Below are positions 1 through 10,510 of a DNA stretch of 64,000 nt, piece after piece. Source of the DNA: Mikania micrantha. Its lineage: Eukaryota > Streptophyta > Magnoliopsida > Asterales > Asteraceae. The stretch is taken from NCBI GenBank assembly GCA_009363875.1, contig CM018691.1, positions 44,079,399-44,143,398 of the forward strand, read 5' to 3'. Made by a program: the position numbers and the translations under genes. Numbering within the stretch: position 1 is the stretch's first letter; the number at the start of each line of letters is the position of its first letter. The notes under the pieces are model-generated. The model was not told the DNA's origin. It did no database searches and saw nothing but the letters and a program-made list of their open reading frames with translations.

Positions 1-1638
1 ACAGGAGTGTGAACATCATAACAAGTGCAAACAAAGAGCGCGTGCATTCTTATTCTACTTAGTCAATCACTACGGAAATAAGGTGAGTTCATTTGTCCCT
101 TTTCAAACTTATTTGTTTTACTTCAGGACTGAGAAGCATGTTAAACATTTTCATAAACTATTGAAATGTTATTTAATGCTTTTATACTTAAACATGATGC
201 TTACAATGAGACTTATGCTTAGAATCTAACATACTTTGAGAATCTTGAAACTTGAGGCTTGATGTTGATGTTAGAAACTATATGCTTAAACGTGAGACTT
301 GATGCTTATGAAACTATATGCTTAAACTTGAGACTTGATGCTTATGATAGAAACTATATGCTTAAACTTGAGACTTGATGCTTATGCTACAAAATTCATG
401 ATGAAACTATATGTGGATGCTTGAATCTATATGCTTGAAACTATGATTGCGCGCGAAATACTAAGCATGTATCTAATCATGGGCTACGTAATTGCTAAAC
501 TTCTGCTAGAGAAGAGCTTGTACCTATGTATTGAAATACATGAAAACTAAACCATGACGAGGCTAAGCTATTATCTATAAAAGAGACATGTAATTGCTAA
601 ACTTCTGTTATAGCAGAGCTTTTGTCTGCTTATATGAGATATGTAATTTCTGAATTGTTTGTGTATGTGTGGCTTGTGTCTATGTATGAGATACGTAATT
701 GCTAAACTTCTGCTAGAGCAGAGCTTGTATCTTGTATAGGAGACACGTAATTGCTAGACTAAGCTTAACTAATTCATGAGATACGTAATGGCTAAACTTC
801 TGCTAGAGCAGAGCTTGTATCTAGCCGTGAGTTACGTACTTGCTAAACTTCTGCTATAGCAGAGCTTGTACTCACGCATGAGATTAGGCAAAGCTAAACT
901 ATATGCGTGTGAAACTATGATGCTTGTTAAACTTACATTGAATCTAATGCTTACGAATGCTATAGACTTGTAAACTTTGAAACAGTAAACTAAAGCTATG
1001 ATGGGGAATGGGTTGAATGGTAGGTAAAAGGCTTAATTATTATTAACAACAGTGTCATATGCGAATTAGTATGTGGTGGGACGGCGTCTGGGCGGGTTGT
1101 AGGCTCGACTCAGGGGTATGCCCTATATATAAGCATACCGATTTGGATATTACATGTGGAGTTAATAAGATTAAGGTTTTACTGAGAGAGGTTTGTTAAA
1201 GCTATTTTAAACTTATAAACTTTATGAACTCACCAACCATTGTGTTGACTTTGTTTTCTTACATGCTTTCTCAGGTGATGAACAGGTTTAAGCTTAAGCT
1301 CTTGGATTGCATACTAGGCGGCCTAGATAGAGGACCTAGTTGATTTTGGAAGCACATATTTTGTTGTTCATACGAATCATTTTTGAATGTCTTGTACAGA
1401 TTACAAGATAGAAAACATTTGATTCTTTTGATAGGTTTACCGAGTTAAATTACTGAACATTGATATTGTAATTTAACTTTGTAATCCTAGTTTAATATTT
1501 GAATGTGCTTTAATTATTCTTAACATTGATGCTATGTAAACATTCTGACCATCATGATTATCACTCACGATATCACGCCCCGAGAACCTTCCGCCCGACG
1601 GGGACTTCGATCCAACCCCGCTGGCTCGGGGTGTGACA
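1..1638 (+). mobile_element. 3' part of a Tekay-like Gypsy LTR, cut by window edge
   Basis: The sequence shares ordered blocks with the complete LTR at 29219-33967. These are a GTGAGTTCAT block near 90, a TATATATAAG box at 1124-1133 after a conserved GGCGTCTGGG block, a GAACTCACCAACC block near 1226, a TTTCTCAGGTGATG block near 1270, and a GC-rich end with CCGCCCGACGGG that closes in TGTGACA at 1638. It is a different subfamily from Gypsy 2 because the middle is filled by its own repeats (240-890). No primer-binding site follows, so it is a 3' LTR or a solo LTR. Its start and any TSD partner lie outside the window. Confidence 0.8.
480..890 (+). repeat. Degenerate tandem repeats with hairpin core inside the left LTR
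   Basis: Five copies of a core close to CTTCTGCTAGAGCAGAG lie near 500, 601, 708, 798 and 849. Each is preceded by a TACGTAATTGCTAAA-like segment. The core is an imperfect palindrome. An unrelated run of about three copies of a TATGCTTAAACTTGAGACTT-like unit lies at 270-400. Confidence 0.75.
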
Positions 1639-2647
1639 ATTATATCACTTAAATAGTTTCCAGATGGATTTCTAGTTTAGGAATAGTAAATCCTTGTTAT
1701 TGATCATTTAAGTATCATGAAACATAAGAATATGCTATTAGAATAGGTTTAATAACCATATTCAATATATTAATCAGACTGTTAACATAAACATCATATC
1801 GTTATTCCAATGATTATCTTAATGCTTGTCATTAGCTTAAAACACTTGGATTTAATCTATAATTTCAAGACATGATCAAGACAATCACAACCATTGTTAT
1901 AATTCAATGGCTAAAACCATTATAATCTTTGATATGGATTCATGATAAACGGGCATTATAACGGTTCAAAACAAGGATTTAACTGTTTACATATCGAGTT
2001 CTTTGTTTCTAACTATTCCTAGCCATCATCTAGGCAATAATCAACAACAATAATTATTGCATTACGTTCAAAAACTAAATCTAATCCATACATTATCAAA
2101 CTAGTAGGAGAAGTTGAATTGCTACCCATTCGAGCGGATTTTCGGTTACAAATGACGATCTATCGGTATAGAAATGATTTCCAGCTTCAATTTGATGATA
2201 AGATGGCTTGAAAACGAAGTTTCGGTGTCTTGAAAGCGATCTGATCAGTTTGTGTGTTGAAAGTTCGATAGTAGTAAACTTAAAAAAAAATATGCATGCA
2301 ATCTGATGTTTCTAGCTGATCATTTGAACTGCCCTATCTTCACGTACTGCCAAGGAGGCTTGGTAGGGGCTTGGCGTACCAAGAAAAAATCTGGAGAATT
2401 TTATATATTTTGGACTCATCGCGTACCGGCAAGGAGACTCAAAATAGCCTAGGCGTACTGCGAAGAATACCGGAGTAAAATATCTTCGAATTTTTCTTGT
2501 TTTTACGATTCCGGAGAATCGGGAACTTCGTTTCTCGCACGGTTTATTCACGATTTCTCGTGTATTTTCAATTCATAATAATTACAAATGTACTATTAAC
2601 GTGGATTTCAAACAAGAATGACGTGGATTCTTAACATAATTGTCACA
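1639..2647 (-). mobile_element. Inverted, diverged fragment of a Gypsy 1-type LTR
   Basis: Read on the minus strand, this stretch matches the first ~1 kb of the LTR at 6050-8197. It starts with TGTGACAATTATG at 2647, then has a CCGTGCGAGAAACG block, a GGCGTACC-rich block, and the run containing TTGTTGATTATTGCCTAGATGATGGCTAGGA. Divergence is high, so the copy is old. The homology stops exactly where the LTR at 1-1638 ends, which suggests that element inserted into this LTR. The rest would then be upstream of the window. Confidence 0.75.
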
Positions 2648-2836
2648 GGTTGAGAAGGAAAGAAAACGTATGCGTAAAGATGCGGCAGAGAAAAAACACA
2701 TCTAAAGCCTATAGAGCCTATATGAAAGATAACACAAAAAAAAGGAAACACATGGTGTAGAACTGGAGACCTCTCACAAAAATCAAAAACCTCAACCAAG
2801 ACCTCTGTGAAAACATACCTTGAAAAATTGGCAAAC
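2648..2836. other. Short unassigned stretch
   Basis: This is A-rich DNA between the inverted LTR and the solo Copia LTR. I see no coding signal or terminal repeats. With 3642-4073 it forms the target into which the solo LTR inserted. Confidence 0.4.
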
Positions 2837-2841
2837 GTAAC

Positions 2842-3636
2842 TGTTGGATCGGGCTGTTAACTTCTAACAACACTTCACAAGTATTTCTATCTATCAATCT
2901 AACAGATGCGGAATCTCTGTTATAAGGATCTCTCAAACACTCAAGGTAATCAAATAATCTTCGAACACAAGTAAGAACACAAGAATAAATTTCAACCTCA
3001 AAGATATATATCTCTCAAAGTGTTATGAGGTTTACAACAAGCAAAAGAAAAACAAACAAAAGAAAGCTTATTCTAGTATCTATAGTGTCTTAACATGCTA
3101 AGACACTCAATTACAATGATTACTTTTATAGACATTGACTTTAACAAAAAACTAGCTAAATACAAAAGGCATTTAATGTCTAGATCTTCAAAGGCTTCGG
3201 GCAATCTTTTGCATTTAATGCTGAGGAAGGGAAGTAAGGTGTTGTGTCTGACTCAAGGTATGTTATCTTTGTTTTGATTACACCAACATGTCTGTTGTCA
3301 GCACCTTTTTGTACCATAAAAGGAAATCAACTACAGTCTTTGTCAGAGAATTATCCTCAGAAGTCTTTGTCTAAGAGAGATGCTGAGGAGTGTCTTCGGA
3401 AGCTTTTATTCTTCATAAGCTTCAAGTATTCGCAAGTTCTGAAGCTTTAATTCTTCTAAGTACTGATCTTCTGAAGCAGTTGTCTTGTACAACCTTCAGT
3501 AGGAGTGATTTATTCTTCGGAAGAAATGTTGCTTCCGAAGAGTGACGCCTTCCTTTCAAAGGCTGTTAGTCTTTGTAGTATGCAGTACTTAGTCAAGAGA
3601 GAAGTTTGGTGAGCATCAGCCTTTATAGATCTTACA
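2842..3636 (-). mobile_element. Solo LTR of the Sirevirus-like Copia family
   Basis: The 795-bp LTR runs from TGTTGGATCG to ATCTTACA. It is flanked by perfect 5-bp TSDs GTAAC (2837-2841 and 3637-3641), so it is a complete solo LTR left by LTR-LTR recombination. It is closely similar to the LTR at 26049-26907 but lacks about 83 bp present there. Several CTTCGGAAG/CTTCCGAAG palindromes occur between 3390 and 3545. Orientation is given as minus to match the internal Copia element. Confidence 0.9.
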
Positions 3637-3641
3637 GTAAC

Positions 3642-4073
3642 TAATAAAGTCTAAAAGGTTAGTAAATTAAAAACCATTAGTATTATTCAATTCATTCACA
3701 AATTTATATAGGATAATAATGTTTCATAATCACATATGACCAGTTGAACACTTGACTGGTTGGATGGATACCATTAAAAAATTCTGTCCAATTTAATGTT
3801 TTTTACTTTTCCCATTTAATTGGCTTGTTATCAATTGGGCCTAGTGAATTACACCGGATTAAAGGTTGGAAAAAAAATGGTTCCAGAATCCAAACCGATT
3901 TTTCGAACCGACAGGTCCAGGCGGTTCTGGTTTCTTAAAGAAATCATAACCGGTTCCGGTCCGGCCAAAAACCAAGCAAAACCCGAACCTAATTGAAATT
4001 GATTCTTGTCTTTGTTAAGCAGAACCAGAACCGATTTAGAACACGAACTGGTTTGAAACCGAAACACGTTCCA
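3642..4073. other. Unassigned segment rich in GGTTC/GAACC words
   Basis: The part from 3850 to 4070 is full of alternating AACCGG, GGTTCC and GAACCG words, on both strands. This resembles the interior of small non-autonomous DNA transposons. I could not find terminal inverted repeats or a TSD, and it abuts the truncated Copia LTR at 4074. Confidence 0.35.
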
Positions 4074-4293
4074 AAGCTTCAAGTCTTCGGAAGTTCTGAA
4101 GCTTTAATTCTTCTAAGTACTGATCTTCCGAAGCAGTTGTCTTGTACAGCCTTCAGTAGGAGTGAGTTATTCTTCAGAAGCAATGTTGCTTCTGAAGAGT
4201 GACTCCTTCCTTTCGAAGGCTGTTAGTCTTTGTAGTATGCAGTACTTAGTCAAGAGAGAAGTTTGGTGAGCATCAGCCTTTATAGATCTTACA
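4074..4293 (-). mobile_element. Truncated 3' LTR of the minus-strand Copia element
   Basis: This matches the last ~220 bp of the solo LTR at 2842-3636, including the CTTCCGAAG palindromes and the ATCTTACA terminus. On the minus strand it begins TGTAAGATC directly after the polypurine tract. The remaining ~600 bp of the LTR are missing and replaced by the unassigned segment to its left. Confidence 0.88.
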
Positions 4294-4304
4294 GTCTCCC
4301 CCCT
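4294..4304 (-). other. Polypurine tract of the Copia element
   Basis: On the minus strand AGGGGGGAGAC abuts the TGTAAG start of the 3' LTR. It primes plus-strand DNA synthesis during reverse transcription. The stop codon of the additional ORF lies only 9 bp upstream. Confidence 0.88.
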
Positions 4305-4313
4305 AGGCTGATG

Positions 4314-6049
4314 CTACCAAAACTTGTAGCCTTCACTTATCAACTTTTCAGCACTTCTCTTGACTAGAACTGTACTGAGAGCTGCTTCAAAATTATTGTC
4401 TGGATTGAGGAGAGGTAGCTTTACTAGATCAAAGATATTGGGAGGGGAGAGAACACATAGCTGATAGTCTTTAACCTTTACTGTTTCTCCATCACAGTAC
4501 TTCAGCACAAACACCTTCTCCTTGGAAGAATAGCTCCATTCCACTACAGGGAAGTGCATGCTGATAGGAGGTTTGTCATTTTTGATTTTGGCCATAGTTT
4601 TCCTTCTTTTGAAAGGCCCAGGTCTCTGATGGATTGTCACTGCACTTGATGGTTGTTCTATCTCCTCATTTTGCACTTCCTGAGCATTGTTCTCCCCCTC
4701 AACTTCAGACTATGTTCTACTTCTCCTTTAGCTTCATCTTCATAATTGGAGTCCTCTACAACACTGGTTTTTGCAGAGGACTCTGAGTTTCCTGCAGTGT
4801 CTGTCCATGTGGGCTCAGACTCACCACTCCCAGCCTCTTCTTCATTATTACTGGGCTGCTCCTCATGATCAGATCTTGTGGTTTGTTGCTTTGTTTGTTG
4901 TTTGTTGATCTTGATTACTGAAGACAACGGTTGATTGTCATGAGAAGGACTTGAGGGAGGAATGATTTGTTCTTCCTGTGGCTCTATAGGGAACATGTTG
5001 GGGAACATGGCCTTAGTAGCCTCCCCACACATGACTTCTTCTTCGTCAAGAATTGCAGCACCAGAGATAGGCATCTCAATGGTGGCTCCTCCCCCTAAGC
5101 CTAAGCCTAAGTTCAGGCTTGCTCACTGAGCCTGGATCTGCTCCATAGAAGGCAACTCACCTTTGGCAATCTTAGCTTTAATATCTCTGACGTGCATATC
5201 TATGGTTGAGTTCTTTATGGGGCTTAGCTGTCGCGCATGGAAACCATATTGTAGAAGGATGGCCTTCATTCTGTTCCTGTAGGCATCCTCCTTTTGCTTT
5301 TTGGTTAGTACCACCGCGGCTTTAGCTGCAGCAGCAGCCTGTTCCTGCTGCTGCACCCGATCCATCTCAGCAGCCATTCTAGGCATCGACCAGAGCAGAA
5401 TCTCATCAACATCATACCCCTTCTCCTAGAGAAGACCTGAAAGTCTTATAATTTCTCCATCCAGGGAAGTGTTTGGTCGACCCTTCTTCATCTTAGGCCT
5501 GCTCTCCTCCTGTTCTGCTTCCTCCTCTGGGGTTAGCTTCCTTTTTCCTTTAACCATCAAATTTACCCTAGAGGAGATAGATCCTGTAGCCTTACCCTCA
5601 AGTTCATTGGCAAATAGCTCCTCTGTGGAGGAACTATCAAGCATGACTAGGCCTTCGGAAGCAGATGCAGCTTCAGAGTTAACCTCAGCATTCACTGCCT
5701 CCTCCAGTTGACCAATCATCTTGGGAGATTCCTTAGCAGCATTCACAGAGAGCTCAGGAGAGGAGGAGAGGTCTTCCACAGCCACTGTCCCAGAAGGGGA
5801 CACAGGTTCCAGGGAGATAGTAGGTTGTTCTTAAATGGTTTCCTCCCTGGTAACCTGGGCTGTAGTCTCAGAAGGAGACTTAGTCCCAAAGGGGGACTGT
5901 TGGGTCCCAACAGGGGACCTGGGCTCCATAGAGATAGTGTTTGTGAGCTCCTGGTTAATCTCTATGGAAGCCCCTGCATTGTCAGAAGAGGAGGAGGAGG
6001 AAGTACTAAAATGATGAAAGTAAGTGCCCAAGAATTCATCCCATTCATT
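4314..6049 (-). pseudogene. C-terminal half of env-like/additional ORF of Copia (downstream of Gypsy 1 insertion)
   Basis: Minus-strand open segments at 5831-6067, 5426-5803, 5123-5386, 4658-5074 and 4314-4676 together form the end of one long gene, broken by stops and small indels. The first part is acidic, Ser/Glu-rich and probably disordered. The stretch near 5123-5386 has a Gln/Ala-rich helix and basic motifs. The final ~80 residues look globular, with a Trp-Ser-Tyr strand, a KYCDGETVKV-like segment and an LLNPDNNFEAAL-like helix. The frame ends at a TAG beside the polypurine tract. The position between pol and the 3' LTR is that of the env-like gene of Sireviruses such as SIRE1. No signal peptide or membrane segment is visible, so an envelope role is not supported by the sequence. 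Confidence 0.72.
6045..6049. repeat. Left TSD of Gypsy 1 (TCATT)
   Basis: TCATT directly precedes the 5' LTR at 6050 and recurs directly after the 3' LTR at 17427-17431. This proves a single insertion event into the Copia additional ORF. Confidence 0.97.
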
Positions 6050-8197
6050 TGTGATAATTGCGTACAAAGAGTTACGTCAGCAACAGAGTGAGCACATTTG
6101 CTCGTGTTTAAAATCCATGTGGAATTGACAATCGAAATTAATATGGGATGATAGTATGCGAAAAATGATGAACGTGGGCGAAAACCGTGCGCGAAACGGA
6201 GTTACGGATTGCCCGGAATCGCGAAACGAAGTTTCCGTCGAAAAAGGGTGAAAAACCACTAGGGCGGTACGCCCCAGTCCATGCAGTGAACCTAGGCGAT
6301 GCGCGCGGATCCAAACGAAAATATCTGGGTTTCCTTGTCCGCGCGGTACGCCCCAGATTGGCGATTCTATTGGGGCGATACGCCTGGAGTGGATTTGATC
6401 GGAAACTTGGTTAAAAAGTCAAGATTTCATTCTTATCTTCATTTTTATCCTATCTATCGACGGCAGCACCATCAACCACGAAAAATCATCATTCAAATCA
6501 CCAAAAACTCAAGTTTGAAGGCCACACGACGTTTAGATCGCATCCAGAAGCGTTAAAACAAGTTCTGATCATCATTTCATCCGTTGGAATCCGTCAGAAT
6601 AGGTAATGGTTCATTTTAACCATCTAGTTTGATTATAAATGATTAAATCTTGGTTTTGAACGTAATGATATAGTTAGGGTTGTTGATTATTGCCTAGATG
6701 ATGGCTAGGATTGATTATAAATGATAAACTCGAACTGTTAACGGGTAAATCCTTGTTTTGAGCCGTTGTAATGCCCGGTTTGCATGGAATCATAACAATG
6801 GTTATAATGATTTAAACCATTTGATTGTGACAATGTAGGTGATTAGTTTGATTAATCTCTGACATGCAATGTGAAAGTTGGGTGTTTCAAACTAATCACA
6901 ATCATTAACATACTCATTGGAATGATTATCTGATGTTCATGATAACAGTCAGATTAGTATGTTAAACATGGTTATTAAACCTAATCTAATACTACATTGT
7001 GATATTCCGTGATATTTGGGTAATCAATAACAGGGATTAATCATTTTTAAGCCATTAAACTGTCTAGAGACTACTTTAGCATTATAATCAACAACATTAA
7101 CTATTTGGTTAATCTGGGATTATACTGATTAATCAAGTGAGTCATCAACTTAGTATTAGGAACCTGAATCAGTATAGGTTCCTACATTATCATACATTGT
7201 ATGATATGACACTAAAATATGAAAATATAAATAATTAACTGTTAGACATCGGTTTGATGACTTTTAAGGCAATGTCTTGGACATTGAACGTTCAAAACGA
7301 TTTAATCAGTAAGTTGGAACATAAATAATTTATTAAACATAAACTAATGCAGAATTACACTGTTAGCACCTGTTGCGAGTGTTCCTACTACTGTGAGACA
7401 TCAAGTGAGTTTCGTACAACCCCTTTTCTTTTTACTGTCTTACAAACATCGGGGTAACTCTGCAAACTGTTTTCTGAACATATGATATGTATCACTGATA
7501 TCTGTGTGATTTCATGTGACTTTTTGTCTGATTTCATGGGATTTTGCCGTTAGTAACTCTATCACAGTATCAAAAGTCCTCATCTCGTGAACTGTATCTA
7601 GTGAACCCATGTGGGGCAGAACAGGAACCATTGATAGTACTATTGGCTGACAACCCATTTGCTGGGAGGATTGCATCTCCCCTGGTGTGAATGTTTGGTA
7701 CCTGTTTCCATTACAATTTCTTAATGTTAGTGATAGACATTGAGATAATGAGGCATTAAGATATTTACCAACAGGTAGTATCTTCGTGAACGAACAACTG
7801 TCCTAAAGGAACTAGATACGGGTCCCATTTTTATCCAGAACTGAACTTTTTGTGAACATTACTTATCATATCATATTGTTCTAACTGAACTGTCGAACTC
7901 ACCAGCTTTGTGCTGACGTTTTAAACTCAACAATTTTGCAGGACAACGGTGACGACAGCGTGAGGATGCACTCCACTTAGTTGAGCTTGAATGTACTAGA
8001 TTGTGTAATAAACTTAGCTGTTAAGTTGATGTTTTTACGAAACCCTTGTAATATATTTATTTTAAGTTAATCTGTGTGATGTGTTATCAGTTCAAGTAAG
8101 TCGCCCCTCATCTCTGAGACATCACCACTATGCTTCCGCAACCTCTTCAGTGTGACATATGACATGATCTCAGGTGACGAGAGGTGGGGGTGTGACA
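6050..8197 (+). repeat. 5' LTR of Gypsy 1
   Basis: This 2148-bp LTR starts TGTGATAATTGCG and ends GGGTGTGACA. Typical blocks of this LTR group are present in diverged form: an AAGTGAGTTTCG block at about 7397, a GAACTCACCAGC block near 7897, and a TTTTGCAGGACAACGG block near 7936. I could not choose a TATA box with confidence. Confidence 0.95.
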
Positions 8198-8200
8198 GGG

Positions 8201-8213
8201 TGGTATCAGAGCC
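8201..8213 (+). other. Primer-binding site of Gypsy 1
   Basis: TGGTATCAGAGCC lies 3 bp after the 5' LTR. It matches the complement of the 3' end of plant initiator tRNA-Met, the usual primer in Tekay and many other plant LTR elements. Confidence 0.93.
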
Positions 8214-8546
8214 ACAGGTTATAGAATTTAGGCAGACTTAGAGACCTAGACTATAACCATAGGCTCGTATAGTGACACAGAGAGCACCGAACATGTTAAC
8301 GAACAAAACTTGTTTTGAATTAAGCCAGGATAATCAGGTGGTACGAATCTCTGTTATGAGTGGCCAGCATAACTGAAATTCGCAACACGTGTGCATTCTA
8401 GTTTGATTTAATTCAAGCAGAACATGAATAACAGAGAACGAATAGTTGTGTCAGGATAGGGAGACGTTTCATATCATGTGCATGTTGAATGTTATTATTC
8501 AATATTTATTTCATGGTACTGATTTGCGAATTCTGTTTATACAGAG

Positions 8547-9332
8547 ATGGCCGATCAAGGGGAGAGATACATTTATCAGCGGTTTCCGTACGTGGTATTA
8601 GACGATACACCGAGCTCGAGTTTGGGTTCTGATTCCGATCCGTCGGAAGTATCTGCGGCTGCATCGCAGGCTGATTCACCAGTGCCTCCTATACCACCAG
8701 CACCTGTGCCAGTTACACCACCACTACCAGCATCACCCGTTTCCTCTAGACATTCTCAGTTACCTGCTGAGAATGTTCCTGCTGATAGGAGGCAGAGTGC
8801 TTCTCCTCCTACGGTACCCGTCTGGGACGGGTTGAGGCGGATGCGAGGCCAAGCTCGCAAGACGACAGGTCTTCCTCCTAGACGTCAAGTGGCGCCTAGA
8901 TACGAGCCCGACATCATACACGAGGTAGGAGAGTCTTCACAGCAGGCGGAGTTGAGGGCGCAGGTGCAGCAGATCTCCCAGGATTTACAGGCCCTGAGAC
9001 AGGATGTACATCAGCACCATACTCTTCATGAGGATACTCGCAATACTGTATTGGAGATCCTCACTTCTCACCTGACCTTTATGGAGTAGGTGAATGTTTC
9101 AGGTGCTAACACTCAGGCTTGGAGAGCGATGGTAGAGGAGCGACTTCGGAGGACCTGGAGACAGGCGTTGGTAGTTACCTTTTGGCAGGAGGTAGCGTTG
9201 TGGAGTGAGAGATGGGTGTATTTGAGGCAGTTAGTGAGCACCATGAGTTTGGAGGCTCGGCTGATGATGATAGCTATAGTGATGACTGCTATAGCTATAG
9301 TGATTTCCTGCTTACCGTTCTTTATACGGTAA
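8547..9332 (+). pseudogene. Extra ORF in the 5' leader of Gypsy 1, interrupted by a stop
   Basis: I do not recognise this ORF. From ATG 8547 it encodes 180 residues in the sense direction, upstream of gag. The order is a short N-terminus, a Ser/Asp-rich patch, a Pro-rich linker of about 40 residues (30-75), a basic segment (RRMRGQARK-like, near 95), and a Gln/His-rich helix likely to be a coiled coil (about 130-175). A TAG at 9087-9089 stops it, but the same frame stays open to 9332. Beyond about 9150 another frame gives an acidic Asp/Ser/Tyr-rich tail instead, so a frameshift there is possible. It has no similarity I can see to protease, RT or integrase. It could be an accessory RNA- or Gag-binding protein, or only a leader ORF. 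Confidence 0.55.
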
Positions 9333-9570
9333 GTACGATGTGGGATGTTCATTTTGGTTGTTATTTGTATAGACGGATAGGTTGTTAGTACGTGATGCAT
9401 TGGGAAATTTTTGATTGTGAAAAAGATTCCCCTTTAGTTGGTTTTGATGTTCGAAATGTTGGCAGCTTTTGTACAAAAATTTTTGATTGTATCAAAGTTG
9501 ATCTAGTGGTTGTGTTGTGTATTTATCTGTGTAATGAGTGATAGGTGTGTTGGGTATGACTTGTGTGAAA

Positions 9571-10206
9571 ATTTCAAAGTCCTGTGTGGCATCATATCAA
9601 AGTCCTGTGTGGCAACATTTCAAAGTCCTGTGTGGCAACATATCAAAGTCCCTTGTGGCAACATTTCAATTGTCTGTGTGACAACATTTCAAAGTCCCTT
9701 GTGGCAACATATCAAAGTCCTGTGTGGCAACATTTCAAAGTCCCTTGTGGCAACATATCAAAGTCCTGTGTGGCAACATTTCAAAGTCCTGTGTGGCAAC
9801 ATTTCAATTGTCTGTGTGACAACATTTCAAAGTCCTGTGTGGCAACATTTCAAAGTCCTGTGTGGCAACATTTCAATTGTCTGTGAGACAACATTTCAAA
9901 GTCTTGTGTGGCAACATTTCAAAGTCCTGTGTGGCAACATTTCAAAGTCCTATGTGGCAACATTTCAATTGTCTGTGTGACAACATTTCAAAGTCCTGTG
10001 TGGCAACATTTCAAAGTCCTGTGTGGCAACATTTCAATTGTCTGTGTGACAACATTTCAAAGTCTTGTGTGGCAACATTTCAAAGTCCTGTGTGGCAACA
10101 TTTCAAAGTCCTGTGTGGAAACATTTCAAAGTCCTGTGTGGCAACATTTCAAAGTCCTGTGTGGCAACATTTCAAAGTCCTGTGTGGCAACGTTTCAAAG
10201 TCCTAA
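9571..10206 (+). repeat. 23-bp minisatellite (~28 units) in the leader of Gypsy 1
   Basis: About 27.5 units of the 23-mer TTTCAAAGTCCTGTGTGGCA+ACA lie in head-to-tail order. A variant with CAATTGTCTGTGTGAC appears as units 5, 11, 14, 18 and 21, and one with CCCTTG as units 4, 6 and 8. The variants recur every 3-4 units, so the array grew by duplication of multi-unit blocks. The array has no internal stops in most frames, which creates long but artificial-looking ORFs. Confidence 0.95.
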
Positions 10207-10510
10207 GTGATCCTATATCAGAAACATGTAAATATTAACGTATTGATGTCACAATGCTGTGAGCTGGGTAATATTTTGACATGTTTTTGAATTATTAGGA
10301 CTAAGTATAACTACAAACATTTGCATGATCACTGTGTATTGATCATCTATCTGGACTGTGCCAGGTAGTTATACTGTATTTACTATAATCACATTTTCAA
10401 CCTCATAAAGTTTCAGTATAACTGAATATGATTGAATTTATGTGATTTAACGGGTTATATATATTTAATGTTCTTGAACTGATCTGAGTTGTCTGCATGT
10501 GAGCAGAAAA
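10207..10510 (+). other. Leader between minisatellite and gag of Gypsy 1
   Basis: This is AT-rich, non-coding leader sequence with no motif I can name. It ends just before the gag ATG at 10511. Confidence 0.5.

Noticed and set aside
6187..6556. ORFs in the Gypsy 1 LTRs (also at 15437-15785)
   Set aside because: They fall in LTR sequence present twice with frame-breaking differences, and have no known domain.
9571..10206. Array of short repeats that might look like CRISPR, or long ORFs encoding a repeat protein
   Set aside because: The 23-bp units are directly adjacent with no spacers, so it is not CRISPR. The ORFs exist in several frames because the unit lacks stops, so protein coding is unlikely.
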